A stretch of 23,453 nucleotides of DNA from a virus, in the IMG/VR virus record IMGVR_UViG_3300042987_002574, positions 1-23,453 of that record; one strand, given 5' to 3'. Positions 8,401 to 14,225 of the stretch are shown piece after piece. Both the position numbers and the translations under genes were made by a program. How positions within the stretch are numbered: the stretch's first letter is position 1; every line of letters starts with the position of its first letter. The notes under the pieces were generated by a model that saw only the letters and a program-made list of their open reading frames with translations, searched no databases and was not told the DNA's origin.

Positions 8401-8627
8401 GCGTACGGTGTGACTGCATTGTAGTTACCGCGGAAATTGATGCCCTCGACCATGACCTGCCAGTGCGAGGTTGCGGTCGGAAGAGTGCCTGTCGTGGCAA
8501 CTTCATTTGTGTAGACATACACGTTGCCGCCGTAGCGAACGCAGTCGTTCAGCTCGTATTCAGTCGCGGTGCTGTACTCTCCGGCAAAATAGAAGCGGAG
8601 CTTTCCAAGATCGATTAGTTGTGCCAC
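5454..8627 (-). CDS. Large tail fiber with six CBM5/12-like repeats and a duplicated beta-rich module (1057 aa)
   Basis: The N-terminal third, about residues 8-325, contains six degenerate repeats of roughly 50 residues with the pattern W/Y-x5-Y-x-x-NDxV-x-x-GG-x-x-Y ending in W-x-V-x-x-x-G. These resemble carbohydrate-binding module family 5/12 folds. The first repeat matches the N-terminal module of both RCC1 fibers. Residues about 340-720 hold two copies of a beta-rich module (GYIDIGIT, NLVLATG, KIVFAAGGLTSGN, TTGAxxVxGGxG, then GNLNVxG repeats), a type seen in long phage tail fibers. Around 912-955 comes NAKGDIIVATAPDAMTRLGVG...ATGLKY, a module also present in the 426-aa fiber. The GTG start directly follows the previous gene's TAA, with GGAGGT 8 bases upstream. 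It is probably a trimeric carbohydrate-binding fiber; the ligand is unknown. Confidence 0.87.
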   Translation of the reverse strand: MAQLIDLGKLRFYFAGEYSTATEYELNDCVRYGGNVYVYTNEVATTGTLPTATSHWQVMVEGINFRGNYNAVTPYAVNDVVAFGGILYTCIQNSTNNVPTNTTYWEKFVDGLQYEGNYNNATPYQKNDIVTYGARAYIATATTTGNLPTNTSYWQVFADGLASLGLYNAATEYKKNDVVYLGGRTYVALRDTVGDEPGATGSGSDWAVFADGLKFRSNWNTATRYELNDIVLRGGNAYICILAHTSAGTFNADLTALKWSVYSQGFRFRGIWTPETDYLVNDLVSDGNSTFVSSADFTSGATSILDDAYWSVFALGADYLPAQVSNENKLLSTDGTDPFWSSNIDISGDVQAGGVLYLGQDAYTIATAVALPNLIGLAVGDAGGSSDEYAQFVVWNKNTDGLASTDLIVQTHDATDSDGFIDIGITGENFDSETYGITGPNDGYLFMVAPTGTTGEGNLVLATGDTGTANKIVFAAGGLTSGNTQMEIIPDTSVHIEIATASTSTTTGALVVAGGVGVQGDMNVQGDLNVIGNLALSGLDYIGVGDGAAAFGATLTNPIATFQIDADDYAQVAFRNISDAVNASTDFIAYADDGSDNDGYIDIGITSSNFADPEFTLTGAHDGYIFMNAPTGSGGAGNLVLATGANGVENKIVFAAGGLTSGNEQMIITPFQSVHVEIATESTSATTGAFTVDGGIGLTGNLNVGGNVGIVGNVDIQGQITIAGGGTTFDTANLAVVDPMIYVAQSNSDNAVDFAFVGEAAFPITPIARTVTNKVLTDNIATLTVSAAHTFQEGDYVVVAGVDATFNGTHLITDLPTASSFSFAKTATNVPAASATGTATVSNRAKYSGLAKDATDGIWKLFADASTKPANTVNFSEAGVRYDDLQLRNITAVGNVAVTGTLKQNNHDVLTNDIANAKGDIIVATAPDAMTRLGVGSNTTFIQADSAQATGLKYTSLATDTVLGAVQVTASTSRPASPSIGQLIFETDTDYINRYTSSGWKALGPVFLGFTTDDDGNLTAVTGPDGTYNVGDYTDYGILPAEMTVSVNASGQLVLTS
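6440..7570 (-). repeat. Two direct copies of a beta-rich fiber module inside the 1057-aa gene
   Basis: Approximate limits. The protein segments encoded by about 7022-7570 and 6440-7022 align along their length. Both contain YAQ(F/V), DG(F/Y)IDIGIT, DGY(L/I)FM, APTG, GNLVLATG, NKIVFAAGGLTSGN, (T/Q)SVH(I/V)EIAT and TTGA, in the same order, followed by short Gly/Asn/Val beta-helix-like repeats. This is a tandem module duplication within the gene. Confidence 0.75.
7650..8605 (-). repeat. Six tandem carbohydrate-binding-like repeats at the start of the 1057-aa fiber
   Basis: Approximate limits. Translated repeats of about 45-55 residues each contain an NDxV core (NDCVRYGG, NDVVAFGG, NDIVTYG, NDVVYLGG, NDIVLRGG, NDLVSDG) and a closing W-x-x-(F/M)-x-x-G. 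DNA identity between copies is low, so the duplications are old. Confidence 0.75.
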
Positions 8628-8885
8628 TTACACTACCTCCACCAAAAGGTGTCCTGTTGTATTATCCCACGAAAACCGCAATGTGTTGCTGGTCCAGACC
8701 CATGCGCGGTAATCAGACGGCTTACGAATGTAAGGATCGCCTTCCGTCGTGAGTTCTGGCAGCTTCACTGGAGTTCCGTCATTTACTTTTACTGCCGTAA
8801 GTGTCCCTGTCGATGGAGCAAAACGCAGGCCGTAGAACGTCTTGTCTGCGATGTCCTCAACGTTGTAATAGTCTGGAGCTGGCAC
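8628..8885 (-). CDS. Small virion-type protein (85 aa)
   Basis: Not assigned to a named family. The GTG start overlaps the TAG of the preceding gene by one base (TAGTG), so translation is probably coupled. The C-terminal half (DYRAWVWTSNTLRFSWDN...HLLVEV) is beta-rich and resembles short proteins beside fiber genes in other phages. No signal peptide or membrane segment is seen. The stop is followed at once by the GTG of the 1057-aa fiber, and the last codons carry that gene's GGAGGT ribosome-binding site. A minor structural role such as a fiber connector is plausible from context only. Confidence 0.75.
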   Translation of the reverse strand: MPAPDYYNVEDIADKTFYGLRFAPSTGTLTAVKVNDGTPVKLPELTTEGDPYIRKPSDYRAWVWTSNTLRFSWDNTTGHLLVEVV

Positions 8886-9229
8886 TAGACGAGTCCTTCC
8901 ACCGCCGAAACGATTAGATCAAATGAATCTTCCACTGGACAAACTGCTTCAAGAACGTCGCCAGCTTGGACAATAATACCGTTGCCGGCAAGCTCTCTAT
9001 TCTCTCCGTTGGGCACTCGATGGTCCTTGACGACATAGTGTGTGTCTGCGCCCCGCGTGATCTTCACCGTCAAAGGCAGCGTTCCGCCGGTGCGGTTAGC
9101 GGCGATCAGCGACGTGACACGACCCTTTTGAGTCGGAGAATAGACCGCGGTGTCCGTGTCAGCGTCCTCGACGGTGACCACAATTGTCCGTGGAACTCCG
9201 TCGGTAGATCTTCCTGTAAATCCTGGCAT
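8885..9229 (-). CDS. Small beta-sandwich virion-type protein (114 aa)
   Basis: The pattern YSPTQKGRVTSLIAANRTGGTLPLT, then VKITRGADTHYVVKDHRVPNGENREL, then QAGDVLEAV...SFDLIVSAVE is that of a compact beta-sandwich family common next to tail fiber genes in tailed phages, with no established named function that I can cite. AGGGG about 7 bases upstream supports the ATG, and it overlaps the stop of the preceding gene. It probably belongs to the tail tip or baseplate periphery, by inference. The 112-aa neighbour has a related layout. Confidence 0.8.
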   Translation of the reverse strand: MPGFTGRSTDGVPRTIVVTVEDADTDTAVYSPTQKGRVTSLIAANRTGGTLPLTVKITRGADTHYVVKDHRVPNGENRELAGNGIIVQAGDVLEAVCPVEDSFDLIVSAVEGLV

Positions 9230-9238
9230 CTGTTACCC

Positions 9239-9577
9239 CTAGACTGACGTGATTTCGTTGATCTGGTCGATACCGACGACGGTGAAAGTGACGTCAGAAG
9301 TAGACGCCTCAACCATGATCTCGTCGGTGTTCATGACTGGAAACCGATACGTTTCATAAGAATCTTTGAGATTGAGTGGAAGGTTGAATGCGACGTGCGA
9401 CGGAATCAAAGCTTCGTTTCCTGCGGGGATTACCCACACGGTGAAAGTCGCGTTGTCGGTCTCTGAGACGTTTGTCGCGATCACCGACACGAAGAAGTAG
9501 CTTGTGGATGTGAACGCGAGCATAGGAGTATCTGCCGTCGGTCGGACGATACCAAGTCGTCGAATCGGTGTTGCCAC
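9239..9577 (-). CDS. Small beta-sandwich virion-type protein (112 aa)
   Basis: The GTG start has AGGAG 7 bases upstream, overlapping the TAG of the 153-aa gene. The protein reads as alternating beta strands (SYFFVSVIATNV, ATFTVWVIPAGNEALIP, YETYRFPVMNTDEIMVEAS, VTFTVVGIDQ). It has the same general layout as its 114-aa neighbour: strand, ITG/ATN turn, polar strand, then a domain-closing D-x-(I/V)-x-V. A virion structural role at the fiber attachment region is inferred from placement. No enzymatic motif is visible. Confidence 0.78.
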   Translation of the reverse strand: MATPIRRLGIVRPTADTPMLAFTSTSYFFVSVIATNVSETDNATFTVWVIPAGNEALIPSHVAFNLPLNLKDSYETYRFPVMNTDEIMVEASTSDVTFTVVGIDQINEITSV

Positions 9578-9587
9578 TATTCAGCTC

Positions 9588-10049
9588 CTATGTTGCTAGC
9601 CACCAGTTTGTTGCGAATCCAAGTCCGCCGCCACCTTCTGGACCTTGAGGACCTGTAGGACCTGTTGGACCAAGAGAGCCGACTGGACCGGTAGGTCCAA
9701 GAATATTGCCCGAGTTATTCCACGACGAAGTAGATTGTATCCAAACGTAGAGATCGCCATTGTCAAGAAGATAGGCGTCTCCCACTGAACCAACTGGATG
9801 CGCTGTGACAAGGTCGTTGTACGTCTCAAACTGCGCGAGGATGAGAGTCGGAACTCCTTGAGGTCCAGTTGGCCCGAGTGGGCCAGTCGGCCCAAGTGGT
9901 CCAGTTGGACCTAGTGGACCTGTAGGTCCTGTAGGACCCACAAGCTCTGTGACAACAAGGTCCCAAGTGACGCCTGTCCATGTCCATTTCTGCGTGCCGT
10001 ATACGTATTCGTCACCTGGCGTTGGATCGAACGGAAAATCAATAGCCAT
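9588..10049 (-). CDS. Short collagen-like fiber protein (153 aa)
   Basis: Residues 1-35 are the shared N-terminal module (AIDFPFDP...[10 protein letters not shown]), also at the start of the 426- and 584-aa fibers. Then comes a [10 protein letters not shown] collagen-like tract (about 38-65), a globular insert (about 66-118; [25 protein letters not shown]) and a second Gly-X-Y tract ending in a short WWLAT tail. The insert matches three inserts in the 1091-aa fiber. It lacks a large C-terminal tip domain, so it may be a short spike or a partner for another fiber. The ATG shares an A with the previous stop (TAATG), which suggests coupled translation. Confidence 0.85.
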   Translation of the reverse strand: MAIDFPFDPTPGDEYVYGTQKWTWTGVTWDLVVTELVGPTGPTGPLGPTGPLGPTGPLGPTGPQGVPTLILAQFETYNDLVTAHPVGSVGDAYLLDNGDLYVWIQSTSSWNNSGNILGPTGPVGSLGPTGPTGPQGPEGGGGLGFATNWWLAT

Positions 10050-11329
10050 TACGACAACCTAGCCCACGGTGTTGACACGGTGTTTGAGTATGTTGTGCGC
10101 GACGTTGGAAGGTCTGCTTGTGATCCAGCAGCGCCTGTCATACGAGGTGGAAGAGAGTTTATTGTTGTGATTGGACTTGCGTAGTTCATGTACACAGAAC
10201 CTGCACCTGTAGCCACCATGATGATCGCGACTGCGTACCGCTGTCCTGCTTCTAGTGTGTATGACGCCGGGTAGCCGCTTAGCACAGAAAACGGCTTTGT
10301 GTACGCAGTGTTTGCAGAAGAAAGAATACCAGTATCATTGTCTGTTCGCGCGACAAGCGTCGCGTTGTCGCTTGCATCGACTGTGTAAAGACCAAATCGT
10401 GCGATTGATACGCCGCTTGAGACAATCGTGCCTGAGACATAAGTGATATTTGACACCGTCAATGTGTACAGAGGAGTGAAGAACGTGAAGAACGCGGTTC
10501 CAGTTGCGAGGTTTGTTGTTGTGTTGACAGTTCGCGGAGCGGTGTCAATCGCGTTTGGTGAAAGATGGAAGTGGCCTTGAATCGCCGTGAGTGACGGAGC
10601 ACCGATGTGGTACGGACTAATAGCCACGCCGGTAGAGTCTTTGACGACGCTGCCAGAATAGTAGACAAGATTTGACGTGTTCGAGATACCGTGCACTGAC
10701 GTTGACGCCGCAATGTGATCGCCAACTGTAGTTGACCACTTGATTCCAGTAGCTTCTGTGTCGTCTGCCTCGAGAGTAGTGCCGTTTGCTCCAACTCCAA
10801 GACGCGCAACAAGATTGTCAGCGGTTCCGGCGATCAAGTCACCTTTTGCGTCGACCATTGTTCGAAGAACGACATCTGCGGTGTTTGGAATGCCGTGAAC
10901 GTCTGTTGTGTCGATACGGTGCGCTTCCGTCGAGGCAGCGGCTTCATTCTGCGCTTTTTCGAGAGCGCCGAGCTGAGTCTCAAGTTCTTCGACATCAAAG
11001 ATTCCGTGGACGTTTGTTTGCTGCGCATTGTGCGCCGCGACTGCGGCGGCCGCGGCTGCATCGGCCTTGCTCTGCGACCCGGACACCGTCTCGATTGTCG
11101 GGCCTGACAGCGTCTGAGTACCGGCGTTCCACACGAGCGGAGCGGAGGTGTTGATCGTTTGAGCAGGACCAGTAGGCCCTGTCGGACCGAGCGGTCCTGT
11201 TGGTCCAGTTGGGCCTGCCTGGCCAAGACTTGAGTCTTGGTCCCACGACGTACCAGTCCATCGGTACGTCTTGTTTCCAACGACGACTGTTTGGTTCAGT
11301 ACTGGAGAGTTAGGAAAGTCTACTGCCAC
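10049..11329 (-). CDS. Collagen-like/VHGI tail fiber (426 aa)
   Basis: The frame is open from 11413, but the GTG at 11329 is preferred. It begins the shared AVDFPNSP...YRWTGTSWD module and follows the previous gene's TGA by a few bases, whereas the extra 28 residues are Arg/Cys-rich and lie inside the upstream gene. After a short [10 protein letters not shown] tract (about 44-56) come Ala-rich helices with three VHGI motifs, typical of trimeric coiled-coil fiber shafts in actinobacteriophages. Next is a [21 protein letters not shown]...ATGIKW module and a C-terminal beta-sandwich (about 270-426; [12 protein letters not shown]-type strands, [15 protein letters not shown]) that may bind a ligand. 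It ends TAATG into the 153-aa gene. Confidence 0.85.
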   Translation of the reverse strand: MAVDFPNSPVLNQTVVVGNKTYRWTGTSWDQDSSLGQAGPTGPTGPLGPTGPTGPAQTINTSAPLVWNAGTQTLSGPTIETVSGSQSKADAAAAAAVAAHNAQQTNVHGIFDVEELETQLGALEKAQNEAAASTEAHRIDTTDVHGIPNTADVVLRTMVDAKGDLIAGTADNLVARLGVGANGTTLEADDTEATGIKWSTTVGDHIAASTSVHGISNTSNLVYYSGSVVKDSTGVAISPYHIGAPSLTAIQGHFHLSPNAIDTAPRTVNTTTNLATGTAFFTFFTPLYTLTVSNITYVSGTIVSSGVSIARFGLYTVDASDNATLVARTDNDTGILSSANTAYTKPFSVLSGYPASYTLEAGQRYAVAIIMVATGAGSVYMNYASPITTINSLPPRMTGAAGSQADLPTSRTTYSNTVSTPWARLS

Positions 11330-11336
11330 GATGCGC

Positions 11337-13091
11337 TCACAGTTCCGCCGACGAAGTGAATGTATACAACGAGCCAGCTGAGTGGTTGCCGGTCTGCACG
11401 TGACCGTCGGCACTTACCGTGAACGACGCACCTGTACCGACGTTGAATGTTGGAGTGAGAATAGGAGTTGCTCGCTTGCGTACCTTGTAGAACACCGTCG
11501 GAAATGACGAAGATGCCGCTGTGACAACAGCATGCGAGTTGCCGGCAGACTTTTCAAAGTACCGCATGCAGCGAGCGAGCTCAATTGAGAGTGGCCGAAC
11601 ATCAAATGGACTTGCTACAGTATTGACCTCGAGCTGCGCCTGAGTAAAAGCGATGTACTGTGACGCAGATGACGCAAGATTTGTTTGACCGACAGCTCTG
11701 TTCGCCGTGACAGTTGCTCCCCACGACGACGCAAGCGTGCCGCTTGTGTAGTCAGTCCCAGCGCCGAGGTACCAACCGACAATCAACGAAGCGTTGTTGT
11801 CATTGTCGAACTGACCGACTGTGTCGCCAGCAAAAGTGATCGTCTTCTTTTCCCATGTGTCTGCGACGTTGATACTGTACGCGGCACTGACCGAGCGGGT
11901 GTTGTCGTTGTCGTACAGTTCTGCAATGTAAGTGCCAATGACGTTAGACTTTACGTAAAATGAAAGTGTCAGTGCAAGAGCATCAGCTGTTCCTTTCTTA
12001 GCAGACTGAACGTCAAATCCTTCAAGCTTCTGCTCAATGCGAGAAAATGAGTTTGGTGTTGGCGCTGGTGATGCGGCTGTGCAGGTGAGCTTCAACGCGC
12101 TTCGAGAAACGTCGACAGCGTCACTTATTTGTTCTGATGTCCAGATACCTATGCCTGAGATCACATGATTGAACCTGTCAACAGTGTAGTAGTTGGTCGA
12201 TGAAATCGACGCGACTGAAGTAGAACGCTGCGCTACGCGCATGTCTCCATTTGTCAGCAAGTTTCGGAACGGGACAAGTGCAAGACCTGTTGGTCCAGTT
12301 GGACCGGTTGGTCCAGTAACTCCAGGTCCTGTGGGTCCTGTTGGTCCAGTTGCGCCGCGAGGTCCTGTAGGACCAGTTGGTCCGCCTGACGGACCAGTCG
12401 GACCTTGCGGACCTTGCGGACCAGTTGGGCCTGTGATCGCTTCGCCTTGCGCGCCTGTCGGTCCAGTTGGACCTTGCGGACCGGTTGGTCCGGGAACTTC
12501 AGGACCAGTAGGACCAGTCGGACCAGCGTCGTTCGCTGAGACCTCGACCCAGAATCCATCGTAATAGACGTATGTCTTCAAGTTGATCGTGTTGAACCAA
12601 GCGTCACCTTCTTCAGGCGTCGGGTTTGGATACGTCTCTCCAGCAAGATACTTGCCATTTGTTCCCGCTGGACCTGTCGCGCCTGTGACTGACTCGCCAG
12701 CTGGACCAGTAGGTCCCATCGGTCCGGTGACATTTGATGGAAGTCCTTGCGGTCCAGTTGCGCCTGTAGGCCCAAGAGGACCTGTAGGACCGGTTGCGCC
12801 GACAGGCGCGGCGCCGACCTCAACCCAGAAGTCGTCATAGTAAACGTAAACTTTTCCAGTCACACCGTTGAACCACGCCTGACCTAGTGACGGTGATGGC
12901 GGCGGAGTCTCAGTTGCGATTGAAAAGATTCCATACGGGCCGGTTGGTCCGAGCGGTCCAGTAGGACCTGTCGGACCTGTAGGAGTAATACGCAGCGTCT
13001 CCCAAGCCGTACCGTTCCACACCCACTGAGAGTTTCCTCCGGTGTGAACCTGCCCAACTACTGGGTCATTTGGAAAATCAATCGCTGACAC
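11337..13091 (-). CDS. Collagen-like tail fiber with carbohydrate-binding-like C-terminus (584 aa)
   Basis: The GTG start has GAGGAG about 7 bases upstream. Residues 1-32 are the shared module (AIDFPNDP...WVWNGTAWE). Gly-X-Y tracts lie at about 37-53, 97-145 and 189-270, separated by two copies of a PSxGxAWFN...YVYYDxFWVEV insert (about 55-95 and 147-187). Residues 272-584 form the tip: [16 protein letters not shown] opens a jelly-roll-like domain similar to carbohydrate-binding C-termini of phage fibers, and a [13 protein letters not shown]...[17 protein letters not shown] segment closes it, as is frequent in such proteins. A short final domain follows. It is probably a receptor-binding fiber; the sugar or surface ligand is not predictable here. 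Confidence 0.88.
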   Translation of the reverse strand: MSAIDFPNDPVVGQVHTGGNSQWVWNGTAWETLRITPTGPTGPTGPLGPTGPYGIFSIATETPPPSPSLGQAWFNGVTGKVYVYYDDFWVEVGAAPVGATGPTGPLGPTGATGPQGLPSNVTGPMGPTGPAGESVTGATGPAGTNGKYLAGETYPNPTPEEGDAWFNTINLKTYVYYDGFWVEVSANDAGPTGPTGPEVPGPTGPQGPTGPTGAQGEAITGPTGPQGPQGPTGPSGGPTGPTGPRGATGPTGPTGPGVTGPTGPTGPTGLALVPFRNLLTNGDMRVAQRSTSVASISSTNYYTVDRFNHVISGIGIWTSEQISDAVDVSRSALKLTCTAASPAPTPNSFSRIEQKLEGFDVQSAKKGTADALALTLSFYVKSNVIGTYIAELYDNDNTRSVSAAYSINVADTWEKKTITFAGDTVGQFDNDNNASLIVGWYLGAGTDYTSGTLASSWGATVTANRAVGQTNLASSASQYIAFTQAQLEVNTVASPFDVRPLSIELARCMRYFEKSAGNSHAVVTAASSSFPTVFYKVRKRATPILTPTFNVGTGASFTVSADGHVQTGNHSAGSLYTFTSSAEL

Positions 13092-13133
13092 TAAAGCTCC
13101 TCGGCTTCAAGAACTTCCTAAATCTTACTACTT

Positions 13134-13298
13134 CTACAACGACTCCAAGCCTGCGTTTAGGCGTGAGACCATGAGCATCGCCCAGTCTGCGGCAGCAGAC
13201 ACCGACTCCCACGGCCCTGAGTTGTCTATAAGACTTCCATCTTTATAGATCTTCGCCATCGGCGGAGTCTCTTGAATCTCATACGTGTACATGTCCAT
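13134..13298 (-). CDS. Very small protein between fiber genes (54 aa)
   Basis: The frame extends upstream, but the ATG at 13298 is chosen because AGGAG lies 4 bases before it and overlaps the TAG of the preceding propeller gene (TAGGAG). The product MDMYTYEIQETPP...KIYKDGSLID then GPWESVSAAADWAMLMVSRLN looks like a beta-hairpin followed by an amphipathic helix. I do not recognise a named family. Its place between two fiber genes suggests a virion accessory or assembly protein, by context only. Confidence 0.72.
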   Translation of the reverse strand: MDMYTYEIQETPPMAKIYKDGSLIDNSGPWESVSAAADWAMLMVSRLNAGLESL

Positions 13299-13305
13299 GT
13301 TTCTC

Positions 13306-14150
13306 CTATCCAGACGACGTCGCGATCTTTCCAGCCTGGCCGACCGCGACGAACGTACCAGATCCAAACACCACTGAGTTGATTGGTGTTGTGCCAAACG
13401 ATGATGTTTGCTGAACCCACGCGTCGTTGCTGACCGAGCTCAAGATTCTAGAAGTTCCGAGCTTGCCTGAAAAGCCTGCCGCTACAAGCATACCGTTACC
13501 GCCGTACGACACTGCCTCAAGAGTTGAAGACAAGAACGTGTTTGCCTGTTGTGTCCACGCGGTTCCATCTGGACTTGTAGCGATCTTTCCGTTGTTTCCA
13601 ACGATGACTGCGTATCCAGTAGGTGTGTGCGCGATCTCTCGGATTCTGTCTGTTCCAAAAGATGACGTACGTTGAGTCCAAGAGATTCCGTCTACAGATG
13701 TCGCGAGCTTGCCAGCGTCTCCAACAGCAACCCACTTTCCGCCTCCGTATGAGATGTCATAGATGTAAGTCGTGCCGAACGACGAAGTGCGCTGCGTCCA
13801 GTTGAGACCGTCGATGCTCGTCGCCAACTTACCTCCGACTCCTGCGGCGATCCAAAATCCTTCGTAGTACGCAACAGTAAGAATAGTAGTTGTGCCGAAC
13901 GAAGACACGCGCTGAAACCAGTTCACGCCGTCTACCGACGTTGCCATCTTTCCAGTACTGCCAACAGCAACCCACAAGTTGTTTCCGTACTGTACGCTCC
14001 AGATGTTGCTTGTGCCGAACGACGACGTCAGCGACGACCACGTCACGCCGAGGTCTTGAGACACGGACATCTTTCCTGAGTCGCCAACTGCTACAAACAC
14101 CGAGTTACCATAGGTGACGTGGTTGATGTTTGACGATCCAAACGTAGATG
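13306..14150 (-). repeat. Seven tandem blade repeats of the 305-aa propeller
   Basis: Approximate limits. About 120-base units encode repeats ending in GK(I/L/M)(A/S)TS. Repeats 2-5 are the most alike (TSSFGT, VAVG, ATSVDG), while repeat 6 carries a short insertion (GTSRILSSVSN). Recurrent TGTGCCGAACGACGA-like DNA on the plus strand marks the SSFGT turns. Confidence 0.75.
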
Positions 14151-14223
14151 TGCGCTGCGTCCATGTCTCAGGCACAAGAGCTCGTTTGATTGAGCCAATA
14201 GCTCCGTGAACAGATATCAGCAT
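13306..14223 (-). CDS. Seven-repeat BNR/WD-like beta-propeller adhesin (305 aa)
   Basis: The ATG at 14223 is two bases beyond the stop of the 1091-aa gene. The 24 codons upstream in the same frame lie inside that gene and look non-native. After about 16 residues, the whole protein is seven tandem repeats of about 40 residues. Each has the pattern W-x-Q-R/Q-T-S-S-F-G-T-x-x-I-x-x-V/I-x-Y-G-x-x-x-x-V-A-V-G-x-x-G-K-x-A-T-S-x-D-G, which corresponds to one propeller blade with an Asp-box-like SxDGxxW turn. Seven blades make a closed propeller. Sialidase-type catalytic residues are not evident, so binding is more likely than hydrolysis. It lacks the N-terminal anchor modules of its neighbours and might cap another fiber. 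Confidence 0.85.
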   Translation of the reverse strand: MLISVHGAIGSIKRALVPETWTQRTSTFGSSNINHVTYGNSVFVAVGDSGKMSVSQDLGVTWSSLTSSFGTSNIWSVQYGNNLWVAVGSTGKMATSVDGVNWFQRVSSFGTTTILTVAYYEGFWIAAGVGGKLATSIDGLNWTQRTSSFGTTYIYDISYGGGKWVAVGDAGKLATSVDGISWTQRTSSFGTDRIREIAHTPTGYAVIVGNNGKIATSPDGTAWTQQANTFLSSTLEAVSYGGNGMLVAAGFSGKLGTSRILSSVSNDAWVQQTSSFGTTPINSVVFGSGTFVAVGQAGKIATSSG

Positions 14224-14225
14224 GG

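Noticed and set aside
11330-11413. Upstream extension of the 426-aa fiber (28 extra residues)
   Set aside because: The extension is Arg/Cys-rich, lies inside the previous gene, and the AVDFPN module aligned with two paralogs begins at the GTG at 11329.
13306-14223. Sialidase activity for the BNR-like propeller
   Set aside because: The repeats have Asp-box-like turns but no recognisable arginine triad or FRIP motif, so only a binding role is proposed.
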